The position numbers and the translations under genes are program-made. Shown one piece after another: positions 22,101 through 28,647 of a stretch of 64,000 nt of DNA. This stretch comes from Elgaria multicarinata webbii (Eukaryota; Chordata; Lepidosauria; Squamata; Anguidae): contig NC_086192.1 in the NCBI RefSeq assembly GCF_023053635.1, positions 12,191,501 to 12,255,500 on the forward strand. The letters run 5' to 3'. The notes below the pieces were generated by a model. The model did no database searches. It was not told the DNA's origin and saw only the letters and a program-made list of their open reading frames with translations. Positions within the stretch are counted from its first letter, which is position 1. Every line of letters begins with the position of its first letter.

Positions 22101-24330
22101 AGGTATGTCTGCGTGAGTATGTCTAGAGAGAGAGTGCGGAATGTTGGACTGAGTGGGCGTGGCTGGTGATGCTGTGGAAAGGGGGAGAAGTCTATATATG
22201 GGGGAGCTGAGCGATTTGAGGGGTTCGGTTGGTGATCGGGTTTAGAGGGTAGATGTGTTTAGCTGCCAGTGTTGTTCCTTTAAGACCGGTGTTATGTGGT
22301 CTCTGTAAGATGTACCCGCCAGCAGTCTAGCTGCTGCATTTTGCACTAGCTGCAACTTCTGAGTCGTCTTCAAGGGCGGCCCCACGTAAAGTGCATTGCA
22401 GTAGTCTAATCGGAAAGTTACCAGTGCATACTGACCCCGATTGCTCCTGCTCCGATGGAATCCGATCTGGGAATCCTTGTTCAGCCCCATGCCCCAGACC
22501 TTGGTGAGGTCCGTCGTCCGGGAGGACAGCAGTGTGAAACCATAGCCACAGGCAGCAGAAGAGATCTATCAAAATGAGATAGAAGCAGAGGTCTCAGTCT
22601 GGCTGAACAGTCTGGCCATTTAGAACACTACTGCACAAATGAAGATGCAGATGAATGAACCGAAATCCTTGTCCTTAAAAAGTACGTGTTCAGCCACCAA
22701 GCCATGACAGCACTCAGGGCAGCATAGACGGCTCTGACCCACATTTTATGCTTGCAACAAGCCTATGAGGAAAGTAGGCTAAGACACAGAGGGTTGGCTC
22801 AATGTCACCCTCTTTGGCTTCATGACCCAGGCCAGATCTACACCAAGGAGGGTATGACACTAGTAAGGCGGTTCAGAACGGCATATGGAATGTGTCCTGG
22901 GCCACAACAGTTGTCAGTGGACCAATACGAACATCAGAAGTGCCCTGATGCTGGATCAGACCAAGGGTCCATCTAGTCCAGCACTCCGTTCACACAGTGG
23001 CCAACCAGCCATCGGCCAGGGATGAACAAGCAGGACCTGGTGCAACAGCACCCTCCCGCCCATGTTCCCCAGCAACTGGTGCACACAGCATTATTGCCTC
23101 GAACACTGGAGATAGCACACAACCATCAGGGCTAGCAGACCTTGATAGCCTTTGCCTCCAGGAATTGATCCAAGCCCCTTTTAAAGCCATCCAATTTGGT
23201 GGCCATCACCACATCTTGTGGCGGTGAGTTCCATCATTTAACTCTGCGCTGTGTGAAGAAGTCCTTCCTTTTATTTGTCCTGGATCTCCCACCCATCAGC
23301 TTCATGGGATGACCCCCATTGGGCGCTAGTACTTTGAGAGAGGGAGAAAAATGTCTCCCCGTCCACATTCTCCACACCAGGCATAATTTTGTACACCTCT
23401 ATCCTGCCCCCCAAGCTAAACAATCCTGTTATAATGCAGTCGTGTAGATCCTGCCCCAGTGAGGATTTAAGCAGGGGTCTCCACAATCCTAGTCCACTCC
23501 TAACCCCTTTAGCAGACTTCTCCAAACTTGCAGCTGAATTACAGTTCTTACCAGTCCAACAAAACGATGCTGTACAGCAGCCTTCCTCAACCTGGGGCGC
23601 TCCAGATGTGTTGGACTACAACTCCTAGAATGCCCCAGCCAGCTGGGAGATGCAGTCCAACACATCTGGAGCGCCCCAGGTTGAGGAAGGCTGTTCTAGA
23701 TCAGCCTTCCTCAACCTGGGGGCTCCAGATGTGTTGGACTGCATCTCCCAGAATGCCCCAGCCAGCTGGCTGGGGCATTCTGGGAGTTGTAGTCCAACAC
23801 ATCTGGAGCACCCCAGGTTGAGGAAGGCTGCTGTACAGGATTCAAACTCTTCCCTCCTCTACTGTCATCTGCTTTGGAAGGTCCGTCCCTGCACCCCCGT
23901 TTTTAAAAGGGGTGGGTGGGCGCCCCCTTCTTTGCCCCCTCACCTTCTCCTCCACATCCAGGCGATAAGGAGTGGGTTGGATCTTCCTCCGCTTCTTCCA
24001 CCCAGCGTCGGGCACAATGAAGTTGGGGATGCCCAACGCCCCCGAGTGGCAGAAGCCCCAGACGAAGACCCGGTCCTTCCTCTTGGCTTGCCCCCCCACG
24101 TACTGGAAGATGGGGGCAACGTCGTCGGCTTCTTTGATCTCCCTGGTGGTCTTCCTCCCGGCTGCTTTGGCCAGGCCTCGGGAGGATCCCGCAGAAGGGA
24201 AGCCCGGGGGGAGGGCCAGGAAGGTGCTGTGGGGGGGCCCCGGGGGGGCCTCGCCTGGGGTTGGCAGGGGCAGCCTGGTCCTTTCGTGAGCACCCTGTGA
24301 ACAGGCCTCTGGTGCGAAAAGAAGGGGCAC
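10080..24330 (-). CDS. RCC1L: RCC1L (WBSCR16), eleven exons, 5' end unresolved
   Basis: RCC1L is a mitochondrial RCC1-like beta-propeller protein, known to take part in mitoribosome assembly. Exons in transcript order: 23944-~24330, 22436-22565, 21354-21482, 20920-20986, 18847-18898, 17229-17313, 15074-15255, 14140-14224, 13468-13641, 11789-11874, 10080-10157. Phases agree across all ten junctions. Propeller motifs include VFVWGFCHSGALGIPNF, VSCGRAHSLVLTDAEG, VACGQDHSLF, YSCGWGADGQTG, LFGWGNSEYLQLAS, VFVWGYGILGKGP and LFVWGKNVRGCLGIGR, ending VDVACGVDHMVTLAKSFV. The exon 1 frame runs upstream to a stop at 24385-24387 with no ATG, so the start is unknown. The gene has a CpG-island promoter with NRF1-type sites. 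Its introns carry CR1, L2, Bov-B, SPIN and MITE copies. Confidence 0.93.
10531..10964. repeat. 62-bp tandem array, seven copies
   Basis: Units start at 10531, 10593, 10655, 10717, 10779, 10841 and 10903 and are almost identical. Each holds cagaagacaccttaagccac and ggttaagccagaaagcc, partly complementary. The unit matches the end of the MITE at 42393, so the array probably grew from a MITE terminus. It lies in the last RCC1L intron. Confidence 0.95.
11325..11504. mobile_element. Palindromic MITE
   Basis: The left end has gtggttgattaacc and the right end ggttaatcaaaaccac, with gccaacttcgatgttggc at the centre. Confidence 0.55.
11509..11577 (-). mobile_element. CR1 LINE 3' tip
   Basis: Only the last 70 bp of CR1 are present, starting catagaatcatagaatag. 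Confidence 0.8.
11789..11874 (-). CDS. RCC1L: RCC1L exon 10
   Basis: Encodes RGELFVWGKNVRGCLGIGRM and EDQYFPWR, nearly identical to the human protein. Acceptor gtttacag, donor gtaagc. Confidence 0.95.
11905..12146 (+). mobile_element. CR1 LINE fragment (second subfamily)
   Basis: Sense text includes ccttctttacacagagcatgg and gaactcactaccacaagatg, matching the subfamily at 45002. Decayed. Confidence 0.7.
12148..12640 (-). mobile_element. CR1 LINE 3' end with a short L2-tail insert
   Basis: The minus-strand frame ends [20 protein letters not shown], the CR1 ORF2 C-terminus. At about 12551-12600 the CR1 is interrupted by ggctattgggcggtatagaa and a (taaa)n tail, then CR1 text resumes with gggctttgtttccaga. 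Confidence 0.85.
12685..13150. mobile_element. MITE, GGCCTTAGCTAGACC family
   Basis: The left end ggccttagctagacctacct matches the inverted right end of the element at 57309-57992. The interior is GC-rich and includes gatcccgggatcgcc near its right side. The right end is approximate. Confidence 0.55.
13468..13641 (-). CDS. RCC1L: RCC1L exon 9
   Basis: Encodes EGHVFVWGYGILGKGPKLME, TATPEMIPPTLFGSSDLNPD and IRVARIRCGLNQFAAIT. Acceptor aaaccag, donor gtaagt. Confidence 0.94.
13642..14139. other. RCC1L intron 8, nothing firm
   Basis: Around 13866-13925 there is a degraded palindromic scrap (ccagccagcatgggg) of the hAT-like family seen at 23578. Nothing else is recognised. Confidence 0.4.
14140..14224 (-). 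CDS. RCC1L: RCC1L exon 8
   Basis: Encodes VNVPRHLPFKVGRVKEVSCG and GTVNALLN. Compared with recalled human CGGTGCAVLN it has V-N-A in place of G-C-A. Donor gtgagc. Confidence 0.92.
14712..14835. mobile_element. Partial MITE of the AGACCTAAGGTTTATCC group
   Basis: ctaaggtttatcccgggatc and gatcccgggagcaggc match one half of the elements at 43863 and 48475. Confidence 0.5.
15074..15255 (-). CDS. RCC1L: RCC1L exon 7
   Basis: Sixty codons including GLGHYDIASAPTKVGGDIAG, VRIVQVTSYGDCCLAVSEDG and DLFGWGNSEYLQLASITEST. Acceptor aaaccag, donor gttcgg, a weaker site. Confidence 0.94.
15830..17045 (-). mobile_element. CR1 LINE split by an L2 insertion
   Basis: CR1 (antisense) occupies 15830-16196 and resumes at 16942-17045 with aaatgtctccccgtccac. 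The uninterrupted version at 22927-23440 reads straight through this join. Confidence 0.85.
16197..16940 (+). mobile_element. L2 LINE 3' end, open frame intact, nested in CR1
   Basis: The frame 16197-16784 is open and reads [39 protein letters not shown] and [20 protein letters not shown], the L2 ORF2 C-terminus. A 3' UTR and (aaat)n tail follow. Perfect 9-bp duplication aaatgtctc at 16188-16196 and 16942-16950. Confidence 0.9.
17229..17313 (-). CDS. RCC1L: RCC1L exon 6
   Basis: Encodes VACGQDHSLFRTERGDVYSC and GWGADGQT, a complete RCC1 signature. Acceptor gtgtag, donor gtaggc. Confidence 0.94.
17566..17941 (-). mobile_element. CR1 3'-end doublet
   Basis: Two CR1 3' ends lie head to tail (17566-17757 and 17758-17941), joined at tttttcctgatcatagaatc. 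The same junction occurs at 34629 and 44335. The second copy stops at tgtcgtactg, where an LTR-like sequence begins. Confidence 0.85.
17942..18288 (+). mobile_element. LTR-like fossil, possible solo LTR
   Basis: Begins tgtggcaata and ends near tattacaca, with a TATA-like tagatataaaa and a polyadenylation-like caataaac in between. It interrupts a CR1. A related partial copy is at 22070. Family not identified; old and broken. Confidence 0.35.
18405..18660 (-). mobile_element. L2-like 3' tails
   Basis: Complement of the lizard L2-like tail: ataccgccccatagccgaag and gggcggttcacaaaaac, followed by a second tail with atatcccgccctatatcac. Confidence 0.7.
18847..18898 (-). CDS. RCC1L: RCC1L exon 5
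   Basis: A 52-bp exon encoding ESQLINRLQGFEGRVVQ after a split Ser codon. Acceptor aatacag, donor gtaagt. Confidence 0.9.
18899..19501. other. RCC1L intron 4 left part, nothing recognised
   Basis: No exon, RNA gene or known repeat seen between exon 5 and the Bov-B copy. Confidence 0.4.
19502..20064 (-). mobile_element. Bov-B LINE 3' end with long open frame
   Basis: A 167-codon minus-strand frame reads MTNLDKIVKSRDTTLTTKVR, VVTYGCESWTIRKAERRKID, MLRVPWTARRSNQSI and GRPRARWMEDILEGTDLTLG, the Bov-B ORF2 C-terminus. The open frame suggests a fairly young insertion. Confidence 0.92.
20160..20432 (-). mobile_element. L2-like fragments ending in (TAA)n
   Basis: The minus-strand frame has MRSLGVLLDSSLSLEARLDS and a second tail has accatgtacattgatggtgc then (taa)n. 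The two parts may have opposite orientations. Confidence 0.55.
20524..20864. mobile_element. SPIN (hAT) non-autonomous element
   Basis: Termini CAGCGGTTCTCAACC and complement ...ggttgagaaccactg, plus cgcgaccccttt, gaccatcggaaaacac and gttgggggtcaccgc, match recalled SPIN elements. Flanks atttagag (20516-20523) and ctttagag (20865-20872) are an 8-bp target duplication with one mismatch. It lies in RCC1L intron 4. Confidence 0.92.
20920..20986 (-). CDS. RCC1L: RCC1L exon 4
   Basis: A 67-bp exon encoding VFSMGNNSYGQCGRKVIEGE and IY, acceptor gtttcag, donor gtgaga. The SPIN element ends about 55 bp beyond the donor. Confidence 0.93.
21354..21482 (-). CDS. RCC1L: RCC1L exon 3
   Basis: Encodes AKGYEYVLEPSPIPLPLDQP and QQTRVLQVSCGRAHSLVLTD, AEG. 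Acceptor aaaaaag|caaaag was chosen because it keeps the vertebrate residue count before GYEYV; a second AG five bases on would drop two codons (out by six bases at most). Donor gtacgg. Confidence 0.9.
21790..22065 (+). mobile_element. L2 LINE relic
   Basis: Translations such as GRVFLVVAPNYEMNS resemble the L2 motif [12 protein letters not shown]. Heavily decayed. Confidence 0.45.
22070..22290 (+). mobile_element. LTR-like fossil, partial copy related to 17942
   Basis: Shares ttcccttaggtatgtctg and nearby spacing with the 17942 copy. Family unknown; old and broken. Confidence 0.35.
22315..22428 (-). mobile_element. L2 LINE fragment next to the RCC1L exon 2 donor
   Basis: The minus-strand frame reads RLDYCNALYVGPPLKTTQKL and [16 protein letters not shown]. 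Its upstream edge is about 8 bp inside the intron, and it is in frame with exon 2. Confidence 0.85.
22436..22565 (-). CDS. RCC1L: RCC1L exon 2
   Basis: Acceptor ttgatag, donor gtcagt. Encodes ISSAACGYGFTLLSSRTTDL and TKVWGMGLNKDSQIGFHRSR, SNR. An L2 fragment starts about 8 bp past the donor. Confidence 0.93.
22927..23440 (-). mobile_element. CR1 LINE 3' region (second subfamily)
   Basis: Starts gaacatcagaagtgccctga, has ccatctagtccagcactccg and catgggatgacccccattgg. This is the intact reference for the L2-split copy at 15830. Confidence 0.8.
23578..23830. mobile_element. Doublet of palindromic hAT-type MITEs
   Basis: Palindrome 1 (23578-23693) and palindrome 2 (23702-23830) both begin cagccttcctcaacctggg and end ccaggttgaggaaggctg. 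They are separated by ttctagat. The whole unit is flanked by ctgtacag at 23570-23577 and 23831-23838. Interiors share gatgtgttggact and gaatgccccagccagctgg. It lies in RCC1L intron 1. Confidence 0.85.
23944..24330 (-). CDS. RCC1L: RCC1L exon 1 (5' boundary uncertain)
   Basis: Encodes IFQYVGGQAKRKDRVFVWGF, CHSGALGIPNFIVPDAGWKK and RRKIQPTPYRLDVEEK up to donor gtgagg at 23943. Residues before about DDVAPIF are Gly/Pro-rich and not conserved with the recalled human leader. There is no in-frame ATG between here and the stop at 24385-24387. The given high end is only the first GTG of the open frame. Confidence 0.8.
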
Positions 24331-24910
24331 CCTGGGGGGGGCCCAGCACCTTTCTGGGGGGGCCCTGAGAAAGCCCTCTGGGCGCTACCCCCAAGGGGGT
24401 CAGCAGCAGCCCCCCGAGCACCCTCCAAAAAGAGCCTCCGATCCCCAACAGCACCGCCCAGGACCCTCTCCAGAGGCTGGGCGACTGCAGCACCCCCCTG
24501 GATGTAGCCCAGCGCCCTCCTTGGGGGGCTGGCAACCACCCCCGCCCCCCATGATGCTCCACCGCAGAGCCCCTGCCCGGGGGGCCCATCACGCCTCTTG
24601 CCCCCTGCTCCTCCTTTCTGCAGCCTGCGAGCTGTCACCTCCTCGCCACCTGCAACATGGGCGCCGCCATCTTGCCCACCTTTGAACTTTCACCCCCCTT
24701 GGGGGGCTTCTTTTCGCTCTGCGCAGGCGCAGCTCCTAGGGCCACATGGCCGCCATGCCACGAGAGGCGACAACTCGCTTGCTTTGCGCAGGCGCGCCAA
24801 GCGTCGCCTCCAACACCGGCCATGGAACGAAAGGCGACGCTCGCCCCCTCTCTGCGCAGGCGCACATACCGCTCCCTAAAGGTCGCCATGACACGAGAGG
24901 CAACAAGCTA
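23960..24910. promoter_or_regulatory. CpG-rich RCC1L promoter island
   Basis: GC-rich sequence spans RCC1L exon 1 and upstream. NRF1-type TGCGCAGGCGCA sites lie at 24720-24731, 24785-24796 (last base G) and 24853-24864. NRF1 drives many nuclear genes for mitochondrial proteins, which fits RCC1L. Confidence 0.7.
24663..24673 (-). promoter_or_regulatory. YY1-type site AAGATGGCGGC
   Basis: The minus strand reads AAGATGGCGGC, the YY1 consensus often found just after transcription starts. Its ATG (24670-24668) opens MAAPMLQVARR and then meets a stop. Confidence 0.6.
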
Positions 24911-24959
24911 AGCTCTCGCTCCTCATACCTTAGAAACATGTCACGTGGGGTGAGTTCCC

Positions 24960-25549
24960 ACCTGGACTGGAGGCGGCGGCCATGACACCAGAGGCAATAT
25001 ATTTCTCTGAGTTATATTTGCCTTTTAGTTTTATTGGAAGCTTAGGCTGCAATTTTATACCAGTTTTCCTGGGAGTAAGCTCCATTGAACTCACTGGGAT
25101 TTACTTCTAAGTGAACCTGTACAGAATTGTGTTGCTAAAATAGTGTTTTTTAAATAAATAAATAAATAAATAAATGCAAACACTTGTTCTAATTAAAAAC
25201 AATCATACATTAAGTAATACCAATAGACTCTCACATATTCAACTTTATCCCCAACTCAAGCCCAATACTACTGCCATACCATTTTATTAGTATTTAGTAT
25301 TAGTGTGCTATCTCCAGTATTCAAGGCAATAAGCCTGTGTGCACTAGTTGCTGGGGAACATGGGTGTGAGGGTGCCGTTGCACCATGTATACTATGTTTT
25401 TAATCAGTATGCATTGCACCTTGGACAGTTATGAAACTCCCATAATCCCTCACCACGTTGGTTCGGACTGATGGGAATTGCAGGCCGAAACATCCTGAGG
25501 GGCACGAGTTGCCCATCCCTGCGTTATGATCGTTCTATGAACAGAAACA
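24960..25549. other. RCC1L-NCF1 spacer, left part
   Basis: A short CR1 scrap near 25305-25380 (tgctggggaacatgggtgtg) and a hAT-like scrap near 25435-25530. No gene seen. Confidence 0.45.
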
Positions 25550-25808
25550 TGCGAGCCAGTGTGGTGTAGTGGTTAGAGCATTGGACTGGGAGTCGGGAGA
25601 TCTGGCTTCTAGTCCCCACTCGGCCACGGAAACCCACTGGGTGACTTTGGGCCAGCCACAGCCTCTCAGCCCAACCCACCTCACAGGGTTGTTGTTGTGA
25701 GGATAGAATGGAGAGGAGGAGAATTATGTACGCCGCCTTGGGCTCCTTGGAGGAAAAAAGGTGGGATATAAATGCAATAAATAAATAAATTAAATAAATA
25801 AATAAATA
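25550..25808 (+). mobile_element. tRNA-derived SINE with L2-like tail
   Basis: The head gtggtgtagtggttagagca is A-box-like and ggcttctagtccccactcgg B-box-like. The body has gggtgactttgggccag, and the tail ggtgggatataaatgcaata is L2-like with (aaat)n. A reverse copy is at 46062. Confidence 0.8.
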
Positions 25809-26398
25809 GGCGAAGCCTGCAGTTGAGCATCACACTTTAGGTCTTCCCCAACTTTCACAAAAGGGACACCTTGGCTTTCTTTGGCAGGTTGAGAAAAACA
25901 ACAACATGACTCAGCCCAAATTCGGTGGCCCAGAAATCCCCACCCACGTTAGAAAAACCCCAAACCACATGGCGTTTAGACAGCTGCTGGGTCATGAGAC
26001 GAGGAGAGTGAAGATCCCTTCCCAGACCCCTTCTTCTTTTTGCTGTGATCTGCACAACCGTTCAAAGGCTCAGCCTGGGTGTGCTTCATTTCTCTTGTAT
26101 TCCCGCCTTCCTGCTTAGCAGCTGCATCTCAGCCGTCTCACCTGGAGCTGAAACTCTGCGGCTAAAATTGTTTCGGCCTCTCGACCTGTGGAACACCACC
26201 ACCCTTCCTTAAAGCCTGGCTTCCTGCCTGCCCATCCTCTTCGTCCTTTCCTTCAAAGCCTGCTGCAGCCTTGTTGCCCCCTTCTCTCTCCCCTTGTATC
26301 CTTCCCGATTCATCCTCGCCCAGGATCTCCACCTCATCCCAAAGATCTTTTGCTCCTTGAAAGGATTCTGACCTTTGCGTGGAAGCTTTGACAGCAAT
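25809..26398. other. Intergenic, nothing recognised
   Basis: No exon, repeat family or RNA gene recognised. Confidence 0.4.
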
Positions 26399-27110
26399 CT
26401 CATAGAATCATAGAATCATAGAATAGCAACGTTGGAAGGGGCCTACAAGGCCATCGAGTCCAACCCCCTGCTCAATGCAGGAATCCACCCTAAAGCATCC
26501 CCGACAGATGGTTGTCCAGCTGCCTCTTGAATGTCTCTAGTGTGGGAGAGCCCACAACCTCCCTAGGTAACTGATTCCACTGTCGTACTGCTCTAACAGT
26601 CAGGGAGTTTTTCCTGATGTCCAGCTGGAATCTGGCTTCCTTTAACTTGAGCCCGTTATTCCGTGTCCTGCACTCTGGGAGGATCGAGAAGAGATCCTGG
26701 CCCTCTTCTGTGTGACAACCTTTTAAATATTTGAAGAGTGTTCTCATGTCTCCCCTTAATCTTCTCTTCTCCAGGCTAAACAGGCCCAGTTCTTTCAGTC
26801 TCTCCTCATAGGGCTTTGTTTCCAGACCCCTGATCATCCTGGTTGCCCTCCTCTGAACACGCTCCAGCTTGTCTGCGTCCTTCTTGAAGTGTGGAGCCCA
26901 GAACTGGACGCAATACTCTAGATGAGGCCTAACCAGGGCTGAATAGAGAGGAACCAGTACCTTACGCGATTTGGAAGCTATACTTCTATTAACGCATCCC
27001 AAAATAGCATTGGCCTTTCTTGCAGCCACATCGCACTGTTGGCTCATATTCAGCTTGCGATCTACAACAACTCCAAGATCCTTCTCGGTTGTAGTCTTGC
27101 TGAGGAATTT
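26399..27110 (-). mobile_element. CR1 LINE 3' end, 185-codon open frame
   Basis: Minus-strand frame 26490-27047 reads [40 protein letters not shown] and [19 protein letters not shown]. It is the longest CR1 ORF2 segment here and serves as a reference for the others. The 3' end is catagaatcatagaatcata. Confidence 0.92.
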
Positions 27111-27193
27111 TAAAGACCGGAAAATGAGGATGGAGCAGGTGGAATGGTGTTATCCCAAACAAGGCACGGCTGGCTGGCAGGAATACTGAACAA

Positions 27194-27286
27194 AGAATCA
27201 TAGAAAAGTAGAGTTGGAAGGGGCCTCTAAAGCCATCAAGTCCAACCCCCCTGCTCAATGCAGGAATCCACCTTAAAGCAGACGGG
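27194..27286 (-). mobile_element. CR1 3' tip
   Basis: Short antisense CR1 terminus starting aatcatagaaaagtagag. Confidence 0.75.
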
Positions 27287-27799
27287 AGCGCTGATGTTAA
27301 GAGGTGGCGTTACTGCAACTTTTTTTTTTTATGCAGCCCCACTTCTTGTAAATCACTTGCAAACAAACTGCCTCTGACGATAGCCCTGATGGAAGAGTTG
27401 CGAATTCCTTCCTTCCCGGCAAGAGTCTTACACAATATATTTTTTTTCTGGGGGAACTGCAGCTGTGAACTAAGAACGGCATAGATTTCCTCTGTGTCGC
27501 AACGGTTGTCATTTACCCAAAACTGCCTTGCTTAAAAGAAGACCGGAAATGGCATTTTCACTCCAACGTCTTTATTTATCAAACGTTTGTCCACTTGCGT
27601 ATACATATAATAAGTTGAACATACATAGCCATAATTACTCCAAACGCGCTTACAAAACAGTCTATATTATTATACATCGGGGGTAAGTATTAATAGAATC
27701 CTAGCTTCATTTCTCCAGTTAATCCATTGACCACTGAACACCTGAGTCATCTGTGTCTCAATCACACTTTGACCTGTAGGATTTTACCAAAGCCAAATA
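27287..27799. other. NCF1 downstream region
   Basis: The minus strand has gataaataaagacg at about 27568-27581, a possible polyadenylation signal about 960 bp past the NCF1 stop. It is weakly supported. Otherwise nothing recognised. Confidence 0.3.
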
Positions 27800-28241
27800 C
27801 GTTACGAGTCCATAAGATTTTTATGGGCCAGTTTTAAAATCTCTTCACTGGCTGCCAATTAGTTTTCGGGCAAAGTATAAAGTGCTGGTGATCACCTTTA
27901 AAGCCCTACATGATTTGGGTCCAGGTTACCTGTGGGATCGCCTTCTCACGTACAATCCGCTCCGCACACTCAGGTCCTCTGGGAAGAATTTCCTTCAGCC
28001 TGCCAAAATTAGGCTGACAGGTATTACCCAGAGGACCTTCTCTTCTGCTGCTCCCAAGACTCGTCAACTTGACAGTCTAGAAGCATTCAAGAAAACTATC
28101 AAGACTGATCTCTTCCTGCAGGCCTACCCAGGGGAATTTTAGGATGTTTTTAGAATGTTTTTAACAATGTATACTATGCTTTTAATCAGTATTTTATGCT
28201 TGCGGTTATTCCCCGCCTCGATCAAATGGAGAGGTGGGAAA

Positions 28242-28290
<49 letters not shown>
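27800..28290 (+). mobile_element. L2 LINE 3' end with (ATT)n tail
   Basis: Sense frame reads VITFKALHDLGPGYLWDRLL and TYNPLRTLRSS, then a short 3' UTR and (att)n at 28242-28290. A related copy is at 44638. Confidence 0.8.
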
Positions 28291-28294
<4 letters not shown>

Positions 28295-28537
28295 GGAAGA
28301 AACACACACACACACAGGAGATCTAGCACAATAGTTCCAGTCAAACTCTGCCCGATTGTGATCTTTCCACATACGTACACAAATGCCACTTGTGCATTGC
28401 TAGTAATTTAGAAGGAAGAATTGCAAAGTTCCGAATACGGTGCAGAAGCAAAGAACCTCCCAAGATCCATATTTTGACAGGCAGGTCCCTTCGGGATGAC
28501 GCAGCGGGCAGAAGGATGAACCGCGGGGTCCCCTTCC

Positions 28538-28647
28538 TCACTTGATCTTGTTCTTTGTGCTGTCTGAGCAGCGGATCAGAATCAAATCCTTACTGGGTCT
28601 CGGAGGAATGGCTGGTTGCGCCTTACTCTCCTGCTCGTCCTTCTCGA
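28538..28647 (-). CDS. NCF1: NCF1 terminal exon
   Basis: Encodes [20 protein letters not shown] and [15 protein letters not shown], then TGA (complement of 28538-28540). AIPPRP is the proline motif for p67phox. Confidence 0.96.

Noticed and set aside
23903-24638. Several 200-codon frames in the GC-rich RCC1L exon 1 region
   Set aside because: They overlap in several frames with Gly/Pro/Arg-rich composition and have no conserved motif; only the frame with DRVFVWGF matches RCC1L.
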